Positions 36,033-46,016 of a stretch of DNA of 64,000 nt are shown here, piece by piece. The stretch comes from Cerasibacillus terrae. Lineage in GTDB: Bacteria > Bacillota > Bacilli > Bacillales > Amphibacillaceae. Positions within the stretch are counted from its first letter, which is position 1. Each line of letters begins with the position of its first letter. The notes under the pieces were generated by a model. The model had not been told where the DNA came from. It searched no databases and saw nothing but the letters and a program-made list of their open reading frames with translations. The position numbers and the translations under genes were made by a program. The stretch spans positions 62,001 to 126,000 of the forward strand of contig NZ_VDUW01000005.1 in the NCBI RefSeq assembly GCF_008039555.1, written 5' to 3'.

Positions 36033-36289
36033 CGAGTTTTAATTAGATGAACAATATAGTACCACAAAATAAATAATGTGTGAAGGGTTAGAAAATATTT
36101 TAAACTAAAAAATAAAAAAATTTCTATTCAAATTAACGCATCACCTCGCACCACGACTATCTTTATTACCTTATCATTTTCTATTTTCTAATTATTTTAT
36201 ACTTGTAATTCTATTTAAATTTAATACAATAGAAAATATACCGTTTTACAAAACCTTGTTACCGAATTACGAAACTGGAGATGTTGCTA

Positions 36290-37021
36290 TTGTCTAACTT
36301 ACGGAAAATAAACATGCGTTCTTTAGGGGACTCCGCAATTGTTATCGAATTTGGAGATGATATTAATCCCCTTATTCATGATAAAGTGATCCAATTGATA
36401 AAAATAATTGAACAGGATCCTTTCGAGGGATTTATTGAAGCGGTTCCATCGTATACAAATGTGACCATTTATTATGATTTTGTAACCGTTTATAAAGCCT
36501 TTTCTAATAAAAACAATCAAACTATATCGAAAATAGTTAGCGCTTTCATAGAAAACTATCTTCATAAACTAACAATTGATGCTAAATTAGAACATCGAAC
36601 AATAGACATACCTGTGATATATGGTGGAAAATTCGGACCGGATTTAGAAGAAGTTGCAACACATAACGCGATTTCTTCTGAAGAGGTTGTCAAAATTCAT
36701 TCTTCCAAAGAATATCTTGTCTATATGATTGGCTTTGCACCTGGATTTCCTTTTTTAGGTGGAATGGACGAAGCGATAGCCATCCCGAGGAAAAACACAC
36801 CTCGCCCTGCTATCCCAAGTGGTTCTGTAGGTATTGCAGGAAAACAAACCGGAATCTATCCGTTTGAAACACCAGGTGGATGGCAAATCATTGGCCAAAC
36901 ACCACTTGAATTATTTCTTCCGAATATGTCTCCTCCAACACGATTGCAATCTGGGGATAAAATTCGCTTTGTTCCAATCACGCAGGAGGAATACGAACAC
37001 TACAAGGAGGAACACCAATGA
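36290..37021 (+). CDS. pxpB: 5-oxoprolinase subunit PxpB (KipI-like, AHS1)
   Basis: A 243-residue KipI/AHS1 domain protein: RSLGDSAIVIEFGD near the start, YGGKFGPDLEEV near 112, FAPGFPFLGGMD near 147, and the IGIYPFETPGGWQIIG-like KQTGIYPFETPGGW near 188. It forms the catalytic pair with PxpC; in Bacillus subtilis KipI also inhibits the sporulation kinase KinA. TTG 36290 lies 9 bases from CTGGAG; an ATG at 36281 touches that site. It overlaps pxpC by ATGA. Confidence 0.92.
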   Translation: MSNLRKINMRSLGDSAIVIEFGDDINPLIHDKVIQLIKIIEQDPFEGFIEAVPSYTNVTIYYDFVTVYKAFSNKNNQTISKIVSAFIENYLHKLTIDAKLEHRTIDIPVIYGGKFGPDLEEVATHNAISSEEVVKIHSSKEYLVYMIGFAPGFPFLGGMDEAIAIPRKNTPRPAIPSGSVGIAGKQTGIYPFETPGGWQIIGQTPLELFLPNMSPPTRLQSGDKIRFVPITQEEYEHYKEEHQ

Positions 37022-38007
37022 GTATGAAAATTCTCCATCCTGGCCTAATGGCAACCATTCAAGATTTGGGTAGGTATGGTTCTCAAAAATATGGCGTCAT
37101 TGTTAGTGGTGCCATGGATATCGTATCACTTAGAATTGCAAATCGATTAGTCGGAAATGATGAAAAAGAAGCAGGAATCGAAATTACTTTATATGGGACA
37201 AAAATAGAATTTCAAGAAGATCATCTAATTGCCATCACTGGTGGAGATTTACAAGCTACAATTGATGGAAATCCAGTAGCCATGTGGCGGCCAATTTTTA
37301 TTCAAAAAGGATCTATCCTTCACTTCACTTCAGCAATTAAAGGATGTAGGGCTTATCTTGCCATTGCGGGAGGCCTTGCAATTCCAGAAAAAATGGGAAG
37401 TAGGAGTACCTATTTACGTGCTAAGATTGGTGGATATGAAGGGAGAACTCTACAAAAAGATGATGTTTTACAAACGAGAGACATATCGAAAACAAATGAA
37501 ATGTTTATAAAAAAAATGCAGAGTTTAACAGAACCCCTTTCATGGTCTGTAAATTACAGCGCATTCTTTTCATTTAAGAAAACACAAACCATTCGTATAT
37601 TACCGGGATCTGAATATGAGCGGTTTGACACAAACAGCCAACAGCACCTTCTACAAAAACCATATACCGTCACAATGAACGCAGACCGAATGGGATATCA
37701 GTTAAAGGGGAACAAATTACAGCTTACAGAAGAATTTAACCTATTATCAGAGGGAGTTACTTTTGGAACAATTCAGGTCCCAACAAATGGCCAGCCAATT
37801 ATATTGATGGCTGATAGGCAAACAACCGGTGGATATCCAAAAATAGCTCAAGTTATTTCTGCCGATTTACCTAAATTAGCACAAATGCAACCAACTAATC
37901 AAATTCTTTTCGAATTAACTTCCATAGAAAAAGCAGAGCAAGCATTACTAAAACGAGAACGTAAATTATACGAATTATCTATCGGAATTCGTTTAAAAAC
38001 ATTATAG
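37018..38007 (+). CDS. pxpC: 5-oxoprolinase subunit PxpC (KipA-like, AHS2)
   Basis: A 329-residue AHS2/KipA protein. Diagnostic parts are HPGLMATIQDLGRYGSQKYGV near residue 6, ITGGDLQATIDG near 75 and LMADRQTTGGYPKIAQVIS near 260. AHS1 plus AHS2 also make up the carboxyltransferase region of urea carboxylase. AAGGAGG precedes the ATG; overlapping pxpB by ATGA. Followed 20 bases later by the biotin carrier gene. Confidence 0.93.
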   Translation: MSMKILHPGLMATIQDLGRYGSQKYGVIVSGAMDIVSLRIANRLVGNDEKEAGIEITLYGTKIEFQEDHLIAITGGDLQATIDGNPVAMWRPIFIQKGSILHFTSAIKGCRAYLAIAGGLAIPEKMGSRSTYLRAKIGGYEGRTLQKDDVLQTRDISKTNEMFIKKMQSLTEPLSWSVNYSAFFSFKKTQTIRILPGSEYERFDTNSQQHLLQKPYTVTMNADRMGYQLKGNKLQLTEEFNLLSEGVTFGTIQVPTNGQPIILMADRQTTGGYPKIAQVISADLPKLAQMQPTNQILFELTSIEKAEQALLKRERKLYELSIGIRLKTL

Positions 38008-38027
38008 ACTAATTGGGGGAACAACAT

Positions 38028-38504
38028 ATGAATACAACAGAATTAAAAGAAATTATTCAAATTATTGAACAATCCAATGTTGACGTATTAAAACTAGAGA
38101 AAGATGGTTTTAAAATATACTACCAAAAATCAGGTGCTATTTTATCCAACCCAGAGCTTGAATTCACAGAAAAAGAAGCACCACCAAAGGCAAAAAAGTC
38201 TGCTGATGAAATAAAAACTGAAGTTCAATCAAAAGAAAAAAAAGAAAGTAATGTACAATTAATCAAGTCCCCGATGATTGGAACTTTTTATAGACGACCT
38301 AATCCGGATGCCGAACCACTTGCAGAAGTCGGAACAATGGTTAATATAGATGATCCTGTCTGTGTATTAGAAGCAATGAAATTACTTAGTGAAGTAAAAG
38401 CAAGTATTAAAGGAGAAATAACTGAAATCCTAGTCGAAGATGGACAATTAATCGAATTTAATCAACCTTTATTTCGAGTAAAGGTGAGTGAATCACATGA
38501 TTAA
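38028..38504 (+). CDS. accB: Biotin carboxyl carrier protein (AccB-like)
   Basis: A 158-residue protein with an N-terminal helical part (about 1-45), a charged linker, and a C-terminal biotinyl domain (about 80-155). The biotin attachment motif is VLEAMKLLSEV; the lysine in EAMK should carry biotin. ATG 38028 follows GGGGG; a frame starting five codons earlier is inside the ribosome binding site. It overlaps accC by 8 bases. Its position in the pxp operon suggests a dedicated carboxylase rather than housekeeping acetyl-CoA carboxylase. Confidence 0.92.
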   Translation: MNTTELKEIIQIIEQSNVDVLKLEKDGFKIYYQKSGAILSNPELEFTEKEAPPKAKKSADEIKTEVQSKEKKESNVQLIKSPMIGTFYRRPNPDAEPLAEVGTMVNIDDPVCVLEAMKLLSEVKASIKGEITEILVEDGQLIEFNQPLFRVKVSESHD

Positions 38505-39852
38505 AAAGGTACTCATCGCCAATAGAGGAGAAATTGCCGTTCGGATTATTCAAGCCTGCCAAGAACTAAACATTGAGACAGTGGCAGTTTTTTCCGAAGC
38601 AGATAGAGAAGCACTTCATGTAGAACTTGCCGAGGAAGCGTACTGTATTGGACCAGCTCCTTCCAGTCAAAGCTATTTAAACATCGAGAACATCTTAAAA
38701 ATTGCAACACTAACAAATGTCGATGCGATTCACCCGGGGTATGGATTTTTAGCAGAGAATGTGGAATTCGCATCCCTTTGTAAACAATGTGATATCACAT
38801 TTATTGGACCATCCCCTGAATCTATTAAACAAATGGGGATTAAAGACGTAGCACGACAAACTATGAAGGAAGCAAACGTGCCGATAGCACCGGGATCGGA
38901 TGGAGTGATCCAAAATAAGGATGAAGCCATTCAACTAGCCGAGGAAATTGGTTTCCCAATCATCATTAAAGCAACAGCCGGTGGCGGCGGAAAAGGTATC
39001 CGTGTTGCAAGAGATGTAGATTCACTAAAAAAAGGAATCGAAATCACAGAACAAGAAGCAAATACAGCCTTCGGTAACCCTGGAGTATATCTCGAAAAAT
39101 ATATAGAAGATTTCCGGCATATCGAAATCCAAATCTTAGCTGACACCCATGGAAATACCGTGCACTTAGGAGAAAGAGATTGTACCATTCAACGAAGAAT
39201 GCAGAAGTTAATCGAAGAAACACCATCACCTGCTATAACCACTGAAACACGTGAGAAAATGGGCGAATCTGCTATCCAAGCAGCAAAAGCTGTAAACTAT
39301 GTAGGTGCTGGGACAGTCGAATTTATCTATGATTATGTAAATGACATTTTCTATTTCATGGAAATGAATACAAGAATTCAAGTAGAGCATCCGATCACAG
39401 AAATGGTAACAGGAATTGATATTGTAAAAGAACAACTCCGTATCGCATCTGGATTAGAGTTGCAAATCAAACAGGAAGATATCGAGCAATCCGGTTGGTC
39501 CATGGAATGCCGGATTAATGCAGAAGACCCGGAGAATAATTTCATGCCTTCCCCTGGAGAAATAAAACAAATCATTCCCCCTGGTGGATTTGGTATTCGC
39601 GTTGATACCGCGGTCTATCCGGGGTATACGATTCAACCATTTTATGATTCCATGATTGCCAAACTCATTGTCCATGGGAAAAATCGAGAAGATGTAATTA
39701 CGAAGATGAAACGAGCACTTCAACATTATACAATAAAGGGTGTCAAAACAACCATTCCATTTCTTTACCAAGTTTTGCAGAACGAAGATTTTATTAGTGG
39801 GGAATATAATACAAACTTCCTTAAAATTTACAGTGAGAAACAAGAAGTTTGA
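38497..39852 (+). CDS. accC: Biotin carboxylase (AccC-like)
   Basis: A 451-residue ATP-grasp enzyme that carboxylates biotin with bicarbonate. Visible parts are KVLIANRGEIAVRII at the start, KATAGGGGKGIRVA (glycine-rich loop) near 160, ERDCTIQRRMQKLIEE near 224, and MNTRIQVEHPITEMVTG near 287, with the catalytic Arg and Glu. ATG 38497 has AAAGGTGAG upstream; an earlier GTG at 38488 lies inside that site. It closes the pxpB-pxpC-accB-accC operon and shares a terminator with the convergent kipR-like gene. Confidence 0.94.
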   Translation: MIKKVLIANRGEIAVRIIQACQELNIETVAVFSEADREALHVELAEEAYCIGPAPSSQSYLNIENILKIATLTNVDAIHPGYGFLAENVEFASLCKQCDITFIGPSPESIKQMGIKDVARQTMKEANVPIAPGSDGVIQNKDEAIQLAEEIGFPIIIKATAGGGGKGIRVARDVDSLKKGIEITEQEANTAFGNPGVYLEKYIEDFRHIEIQILADTHGNTVHLGERDCTIQRRMQKLIEETPSPAITTETREKMGESAIQAAKAVNYVGAGTVEFIYDYVNDIFYFMEMNTRIQVEHPITEMVTGIDIVKEQLRIASGLELQIKQEDIEQSGWSMECRINAEDPENNFMPSPGEIKQIIPPGGFGIRVDTAVYPGYTIQPFYDSMIAKLIVHGKNREDVITKMKRALQHYTIKGVKTTIPFLYQVLQNEDFISGEYNTNFLKIYSEKQEV

Positions 39853-39860
39853 TAGAGACG

Positions 39861-39910
39861 AGAGAGTCTTATATCGCCTATAATCAAGCGATATAAGATT
39901 GTCTCTCTTT
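39861..39910. terminator. Bidirectional terminator between accC and the IclR gene
   Basis: AGAGAGTCTTATATCGC pairs with GCGATATAAGA and TCTCT (short bulge), followed by T-rich sequence on the plus side. Confidence 0.85.
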
Positions 39911-40670
39911 ATTTTACAAATCCCAATTTCTCTGATATCGCATCAGCAGCTGCCATTACTTTTTCTGCAAATACTGGAATATTGTCCCCTTGATAATTTG
40001 CTTCCACTCCAGCAATGCTAATCCCTGCAATGACTTCTCCCTCATGATTAAAGATTGGCGCCGCAATGGAAGTTGTATAATTTTCCAACTCAGAATGGCT
40101 TACGGTATATCCATTTATTCTCGCTTCTTCTATCATTTGATATAATTCTTGTTTATCCGTGATTGTCCCATTTGCATATGGTAATAATTCTGTTTTCCGT
40201 ACATATTCCTGAATGTCCTGTACAGGTAAGAAAGATAAAATAATCCGTGAACAAGCCCCCGCATATAATGGACTCTTTCTACCCACTGCCGTATACAGCC
40301 GAACCTTCTGCTTAAGGTCTAATTTTTCAATATAAACCGCTTCATCCCCATGCCTAATAATCAAATTAATCGCTTCTTCTACATCATCATGCAATTCTTT
40401 CATGATTGGATATGCAATGCCCCTTAAATCTAATCGTGAAGAAACTAATGATCCAAACCGGAGAAAAATAATCCCCAAGCGATATTTTAAATCATGCCCT
40501 TTTTCTAAAAATCCCATCTCTTCGAATGACTTCAGCATCCGATAGACTGATGTTTTCGGAATTCCAGATAAATCAATAATTTCCTGGAACGTCAACTCCG
40601 GATGATCAATAAACAGATTCAAAATATCCATCGAACGAACAACCGTTTTATTTTTATTTTTCATTATCAT
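39909..40670 (-). CDS. kipR: IclR family transcriptional regulator (KipR-like)
   Basis: A 253-residue IclR regulator. The winged helix-turn-helix is at about 10-70 (LTFQEIIDLSGIPKTSVYRMLKSFEEMG, described in parts), and the effector-binding domain follows, with GRKSPLYAGACSRIIL near 128. It most likely controls the divergent pxp operons, as KipR does in Bacillus subtilis; a matching operator-like palindrome lies at 36014-36032. AAGGAG precedes the ATG. Confidence 0.88.
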   Translation of the reverse strand: MIMKNKNKTVVRSMDILNLFIDHPELTFQEIIDLSGIPKTSVYRMLKSFEEMGFLEKGHDLKYRLGIIFLRFGSLVSSRLDLRGIAYPIMKELHDDVEEAINLIIRHGDEAVYIEKLDLKQKVRLYTAVGRKSPLYAGACSRIILSFLPVQDIQEYVRKTELLPYANGTITDKQELYQMIEEARINGYTVSHSELENYTTSIAAPIFNHEGEVIAGISIAGVEANYQGDNIPVFAEKVMAAADAISEKLGFVK

Positions 40671-40753
40671 TATTGCTCCTTATCCCCTGTTGGTAAAACT
40701 ATATTGATATGATTCAATTTATTCTAATCCTAACATAAATAATAGAACGAAAG

Positions 40754-40778
40754 AAATTTCGGGAAGTGACAGGCACCT
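40754..40778 (-). repeat. Stop-adjacent dispersed repeat, copy 2 (after jetC)
   Basis: On the minus strand AGGTGCCTGTCACTTCCCGA follows the jetC stop region with no spacer, the TAG and the repeat sharing bases. The 3' part (GTCGAAA) found in the other copies is not preserved here. Confidence 0.85.
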
Positions 40779-43700
40779 CTATTTCCTAACTCCTGCTAAA
40801 ACGGATTTCAACTGTGTTGGATCATGTCTTGCGATGTATGCTTTTTGAAAGTGATTTAAGTACTCATTTTCATGGCCTTTTGGAGAAATAATGATTAGTT
40901 TTCTATCGAGCATTTTCGCATATAGGTCAAACACCTTTGCTTTTCTGCCCTCATCAAGTGCACTATCAAATTCATCAAGTACAATAAAACTTGGGTTAAT
41001 ATCTAGCTCTTGCAATAAAGCTAATGCAAACAATAATGAGCTAAGGGATTCTTCTCCCCCAGATACACCTTTTCCTACCTTTCCAGCCCGTGCCTTTAAA
41101 CTAACATCCTCCATTCTTCCACGATGGCCTTGTTTACGTACTTTAATGAATAAACGGAAATTAACTCTTCCATTCTTCTCTTCGTATTTATCAAAATTAA
41201 TATCACATTCAAACTGAAAATGTGTCATATAGTTTTGAAAAAGTTGATGAATGCGAAGAACTTTCATTTGAATGGTCGTTACTAGATTCTGTTCATTTTC
41301 TTCTGCTCGTTTTTGGTTTTCTTCTAAAAGTCTTTTTAATTGATTAAACTCTGCGCTTTTTTCATCATAGTTTTCTTTTGCTTTATGATAAATATTTCCA
41401 GCTTCAGGATTTATACCGGTTTCTTGACGTGTGAAATCAAATTCCCTTCTTGCATGTAAATATTTATTTTTTAATGTTGATTCTGTTTGCTTTTTTAAAG
41501 GTTCTAAGGTAAGTGTTTCTTTATATAATTTTGGTACAAACTCTTTCATTTCAAGTAATTCTTCTTCATTTTTTATAATATTACTTTGCAATACTTCCTT
41601 TTCCTCTTTTTTCCTTGTCATTTGTATTTCCATACTATTTTTTTCTCTGATCATATCCTCTATTCTTCGTTCACCCTGAGAGATCTGTCGCTGTCTCTTT
41701 TCTTCTTCATCCTCTTTCTTACGGAACCGTTCTTCAAGTTGGTCGGTTTTTTCTTGTAATTGCTGAATACTATTTTGCAATTTTTTATGGTACTTTTTGG
41801 ATTCATAGAGTTCCTCGAATTGACTTTTTTGCACACCTAGTTGTTCATATACTTCTAAATCATGCTCTAAATGTTCCAAATCAACTTCTATTCTAGCAAT
41901 CTTACCTTTAATTTCATCCACCATCTGTTCGAGTTTTTCCTTTTCTTGCTTTATTTCTTCTAAGCGACTATTGTATTGCCATAATTTAGTCTCATTCCGT
42001 TGATGTTGATGGATTTGTAATTGAAATGCTTCCGCTTCTGCCACCTTTCCAACAACACTGTGGAGTTGCTGAAGCTCCTTTATAGCCATATCGTTCTTTT
42101 CTTTCCATTCATTAAGTTGATTGGATTTTTCCAATATTTCCTTTTTAAGTTTCGCTTTTCGTGCTTGAATTGCTTTTTCACTTAAAATATATGTTCGATA
42201 TTCCTGTTTTCCTCGAATACCTTGAGAATCAATGAGCTTTCCATCACGAATCATTGGATATTCTTCTGATAGAAATTGTTTCACCCACCATAAAGCTTTT
42301 GCTGCAAATGTTTTTTCTTCCTTATTTAAACCCTTTTTCATTTGCAATTGAAGTTCTGGAATAGCATCAATATAGTATTCCGGAATAATTTTCATTAAAG
42401 AAACATGATATAAATCATTAATAGGTAAAACATATTTAGCATCATAAAAGATAGTATATTTTATTGCATCAAGTTGATGCTCTGCTTCAACTGGCGCGTT
42501 GTCCTGTAATTCAATCAATGATTGTAAAGGATATGCTCGTACATCAGCTTGTTTCATTTCATTTAAAACTTCCTGCTGCCTTTTAGAAACAACCTGATTA
42601 TTTTCTAAAGCGGATAGTTCATCCCTTGTTTCTTTCATATATTCCTTTAATTGATCGATACGCTTATGATGATTAGAAATCGTCTCATCTAAAAAGGAAA
42701 TTCTCTCTTCAACTATATGTTTACTTTTATACTGCTCTAAAAGTTCTTGATGCCCCTTTTCCTTTTCTTTAAAAACATCTATATCATTTTGTAGTTTAGC
42801 CCGTTTATCTATAATTTCGATGTTTTCATCCTGAAGGTTTTTTATTTTATCTTTATAATTATTCAATTGATTTGTTTGATCTTTTAATAATTGTTCCCTG
42901 TTTTTATAATATTCTTTCGTTTCTTTTTCTGTATAACGGAGCCGTTTACTTTTTTCTTCAACCTCTTTCAATTGATTCTCAAGTAATTTTATACTTTCTT
43001 TTAGGGAGCCAGCTTCTTCCTTCTTTTGTTCAAGTTCCTCTGCCTTCCTATTTATTTCTTCTATATAGTGCTCTTTTTCTTCTGTAATCGTTTGTAAGCT
43101 TCCTCTTTTATTAGCTACTTCTTTGTCGACTAGATGAAGTGATTCAGTTAAATCATCACGTTGAATGAGTAAATCTTCAATTATTCCTTCTGTTGTATTC
43201 AATCGTTGTTTATATAATACAGTTAATGCACGTAATGATTGAATCACATCACGACCATTTATTCGAATTGATTCCTGATGGGCTTTAAGACGTTCATACA
43301 TTTTCTCAGCGTCTAACATTCTTAACTTATCATTATTTACAGATACTTCTGCTTCCACAACTGATGACTTGATCTCTTTTACTTGTTCTAAACTTACTTC
43401 CCAATTCTTCTGGATGTTGGAAATTCCATGCATTTCACTAAACACACGGAAGCGTTCTTCTGGAGACATCACTGCAAATTGATTTACTTCTTGTTGATAC
43501 CAAATTAAATAATAATAATCCGGATAAATTTTATATTTATCTGTTAGTTCTCGGCGATAGTCACCGAAATTCGGCTGCCCACCTGAACGAAAAGTAGCCT
43601 TGTTTGTAAGTTCGTTTATTTCATCCCCATCTGCTATTTTATAAATACGTTTGATTGGTGAACTCGGTTCCTGCTCAAAATCAACAGAAAACTGAATGTA

Positions 43701-43970
43701 AAGTGGTGCATCAATTCGTGTTGGCCCCTCATTTTTAAATAAAAAATGAATAGATGCTCGCCATGTTTTATCTTCTTGAATATTTCTTGACTTTAATCCT
43801 TCCACATCTACTTTGCTTGAATAGAGTACAGCTCCCATACAAAAAGTAATCGTTGATTTACCTGATCCATTAGGCCCTGCAATGAGAATATGTTCCCCAG
43901 CCCCAGATAAATCGATAGATGTCGGTTCATAATCCCGTATTCCATGAAATCTCAACTCATGTGGTATCAT
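40779..43970 (-). CDS. jetC: Wadjet SMC-like ATPase JetC (MksB/MukB-like)
   Basis: A 1063-residue SMC-type ATPase. Walker A GPNGSGKST is near residue 33, the two long coiled-coil arms fill about 190-500 and 620-900 around a hinge-like region, and the C-terminal half has the signature GVSGGEESLSS near 975 with Walker B FIVLDEFDSALD near 1003. In Wadjet it extrudes DNA loops so that small circular plasmids are recognised and cut by JetD. Its ATG overlaps the jetB stop. Last gene of jetDABC. Confidence 0.93.
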   Translation of the reverse strand: MIPHELRFHGIRDYEPTSIDLSGAGEHILIAGPNGSGKSTITFCMGAVLYSSKVDVEGLKSRNIQEDKTWRASIHFLFKNEGPTRIDAPLYIQFSVDFEQEPSSPIKRIYKIADGDEINELTNKATFRSGGQPNFGDYRRELTDKYKIYPDYYYLIWYQQEVNQFAVMSPEERFRVFSEMHGISNIQKNWEVSLEQVKEIKSSVVEAEVSVNNDKLRMLDAEKMYERLKAHQESIRINGRDVIQSLRALTVLYKQRLNTTEGIIEDLLIQRDDLTESLHLVDKEVANKRGSLQTITEEKEHYIEEINRKAEELEQKKEEAGSLKESIKLLENQLKEVEEKSKRLRYTEKETKEYYKNREQLLKDQTNQLNNYKDKIKNLQDENIEIIDKRAKLQNDIDVFKEKEKGHQELLEQYKSKHIVEERISFLDETISNHHKRIDQLKEYMKETRDELSALENNQVVSKRQQEVLNEMKQADVRAYPLQSLIELQDNAPVEAEHQLDAIKYTIFYDAKYVLPINDLYHVSLMKIIPEYYIDAIPELQLQMKKGLNKEEKTFAAKALWWVKQFLSEEYPMIRDGKLIDSQGIRGKQEYRTYILSEKAIQARKAKLKKEILEKSNQLNEWKEKNDMAIKELQQLHSVVGKVAEAEAFQLQIHQHQRNETKLWQYNSRLEEIKQEKEKLEQMVDEIKGKIARIEVDLEHLEHDLEVYEQLGVQKSQFEELYESKKYHKKLQNSIQQLQEKTDQLEERFRKKEDEEEKRQRQISQGERRIEDMIREKNSMEIQMTRKKEEKEVLQSNIIKNEEELLEMKEFVPKLYKETLTLEPLKKQTESTLKNKYLHARREFDFTRQETGINPEAGNIYHKAKENYDEKSAEFNQLKRLLEENQKRAEENEQNLVTTIQMKVLRIHQLFQNYMTHFQFECDINFDKYEEKNGRVNFRLFIKVRKQGHRGRMEDVSLKARAGKVGKGVSGGEESLSSLLFALALLQELDINPSFIVLDEFDSALDEGRKAKVFDLYAKMLDRKLIIISPKGHENEYLNHFQKAYIARHDPTQLKSVLAGVRK

Positions 43971-44659
43971 TCTGTCTCACTCTCCCAGTGCTGAACATGG
44001 TATCGTTTGAAAAATTTAAGCACTTCTTCCTTATTAAACTGTTGGGAATGGCTAAATTCAATGGTTCGTCTTAAAAAGGAATCTGAAAACATATGAGCTC
44101 CAATGGCAGTCAAACTATATGCTTCTTCATTAGAATCAGATTGAAATTCCTCAACAGCACCTATCTTTTTCAACGTATTCATATTTACTTTAATTTTTTG
44201 ACTTGCTCTTAATTGTTCATGCCCAAATGCATCAAATATTTGAGAGAGTAAAGTAAATTCATGTTGAAGTACTTCCTGTTGATAAAACATAAGTAGTAGA
44301 ATGGCTAATGCTTCTTTAGACAACGTTCTTTTCGCCATACGTGCTGTTGTTCGTAACATCACGACGACTTGATCACGTTTTTTATCATAAATTAACTTAT
44401 AATAACGACTTAATCCTTGATTCACACGATTGATAAAGGAATAAAACTGATCATCATCCTCACTAATATTTAATTGTTTCTCCACTTCATTTCTTGATAA
44501 GCCGAAATTTCCTGCACGTATCGTTGCTGAGGATGAATATAAAATATGCATAAAAGCTAATTCTTCATTTTCTGTTAAATAAGACTGTATAGCATTCATA
44601 TTAGCAAGTGGTTGTTTATTTGCGTTTTCGTTGTCTGACTTTATATTCTCTGTCTCCAT
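43967..44659 (-). CDS. jetB: Wadjet subunit JetB (MksE-like, DUF4194)
   Basis: A 230-residue winged-helix protein of the MksE/DUF4194 type. It has LTENEELAFMHILYSS near residue 28, LLLMFYQQEVLQ near 125 and a short basic C-terminus. In the condensin-like complex it bridges the kleisin (JetA) and the ATPase heads. It overlaps the end of jetA by 44 bases and jetC by ATGA, consistent with strict translational coupling. Confidence 0.9.
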   Translation of the reverse strand: METENIKSDNENANKQPLANMNAIQSYLTENEELAFMHILYSSSATIRAGNFGLSRNEVEKQLNISEDDDQFYSFINRVNQGLSRYYKLIYDKKRDQVVVMLRTTARMAKRTLSKEALAILLLMFYQQEVLQHEFTLLSQIFDAFGHEQLRASQKIKVNMNTLKKIGAVEEFQSDSNEEAYSLTAIGAHMFSDSFLRRTIEFSHSQQFNKEEVLKFFKRYHVQHWESETE

Positions 44660-46016
44660 CTTCTACCCACTCCCATTCTTTTTCATACGTTTTATTTACT
44701 TCCGCTGGCTCTATATCTACTCTTTTATTAGCAACTAAAGCGGATATTGCCATTAAAGAGCGAACAGCATCACCGAAATGATTAGAACTTGATTCAATAA
44801 TTAGTTCTTCGAGTTCAGTTTCCTTCTGTACCTCCACATATTGTTCAATTGCTTCCGTATCAATTACTTCCTTTGTCATTTTCCACATCGCATCACCAAA
44901 AATTTCATCAATATCCGTAGCTTCTATCATTTCTGTACTGTACGTAATCGACTCCTCTTCCTCAATATCCTCTCTTACATATGGCTCATAATTTTCCAAA
45001 AAGTCAATTCCATCATCAATTGCCTGTCCATTTAAATAAGGAGCCATTTTTACGGGAATCCACATTCCGTCCATTGATTCGTTTTCATAAAGATTCTGTT
45101 CCATGAAACTAAAAATTTGATGTGCATTCGGTATATCCGATTCAACTGGAGGATTAAACATTTTCTCGATAAATTGTCTTGTTTTTTCAGGGGAAATTAA
45201 AGAACCAATGTCCGTTGTTTGCATACTAATAAATTTTAGGTATTTATTGATCATCCCAAGACTTAAGCTTGTCCCTTCAGATAAAGCTTCCGTACTTTTA
45301 TGAATTAAATCTGCCATCATTAAGCCATCTTCTATGGTAGGTAATTTCTCTAATCTCTCTTGCATTTTAACATCTATCTCATTCATTAATACGTGTATAT
45401 GTCTTAATTGAGGTAATGCATCACGATCTGCTAATAACTCTAATTCCCGTTCTTTCAACAGTTCAATTGCATCATTCAAATGGCGAACCATACTTGCCAC
45501 AACATTTCCACCTGAGATACCGTAATCATCATATGCCTCACTAATTTCAGCATCTCTTCTCGCTTGAAACAAGGAACGACCAATTTCATCTTGCATGTAA
45601 TATGCTAAGGAATCATTTGCAGCACGGATAAGTGCATCCATCATTCGTTTACCTGTGTTCCTCATTTTTAAGCGTTTTGCCTGTTTCGTTACCCAATTGA
45701 ATTTGATTAAAATATTTACAAATTGTTCAATACGTTTCTTCGTAGGAGGTTCCAAATCGTCATATGTGTTCAAATAACGGTAATAAATTGTTTCTGAGTT
45801 TTCAATTGGTTCATCTAGCCCTAGAGCCTCTCTATTAAAAAATTGAATGACTCTTAAAAAAATAAGTATTTCTAATGGAGATTCAAAGGTCTTTGCATTC
45901 CCCAGTGCACTAAACACGCCCGCCAGAGATACAAAGTCACGCATTGTCTGGTGGACTTCTGGGCTATTTGCTGATTTATCGAATACAGAAATTATTGATT
46001 GATCCATTTCGTCCAT
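44616..46016 (-). CDS. jetA: Wadjet kleisin subunit JetA (MksF-like)
   Basis: A 466-residue, mainly helical protein that links the JetC heads. It fits the DUF3375/MksF-type kleisin by size and context rather than by a sharp motif. The N-terminal region up to about residue 110 resembles a winged-helix domain, a helical middle follows, and the C-terminus is acidic then basic. It starts inside the end of jetD (25-base overlap) with GGGG upstream, and overlaps jetB. Confidence 0.88.
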   Translation of the reverse strand: MDEMDQSIISVFDKSANSPEVHQTMRDFVSLAGVFSALGNAKTFESPLEILIFLRVIQFFNREALGLDEPIENSETIYYRYLNTYDDLEPPTKKRIEQFVNILIKFNWVTKQAKRLKMRNTGKRMMDALIRAANDSLAYYMQDEIGRSLFQARRDAEISEAYDDYGISGGNVVASMVRHLNDAIELLKERELELLADRDALPQLRHIHVLMNEIDVKMQERLEKLPTIEDGLMMADLIHKSTEALSEGTSLSLGMINKYLKFISMQTTDIGSLISPEKTRQFIEKMFNPPVESDIPNAHQIFSFMEQNLYENESMDGMWIPVKMAPYLNGQAIDDGIDFLENYEPYVREDIEEEESITYSTEMIEATDIDEIFGDAMWKMTKEVIDTEAIEQYVEVQKETELEELIIESSSNHFGDAVRSLMAISALVANKRVDIEPAEVNKTYEKEWEWVEDGDREYKVRQRKRK

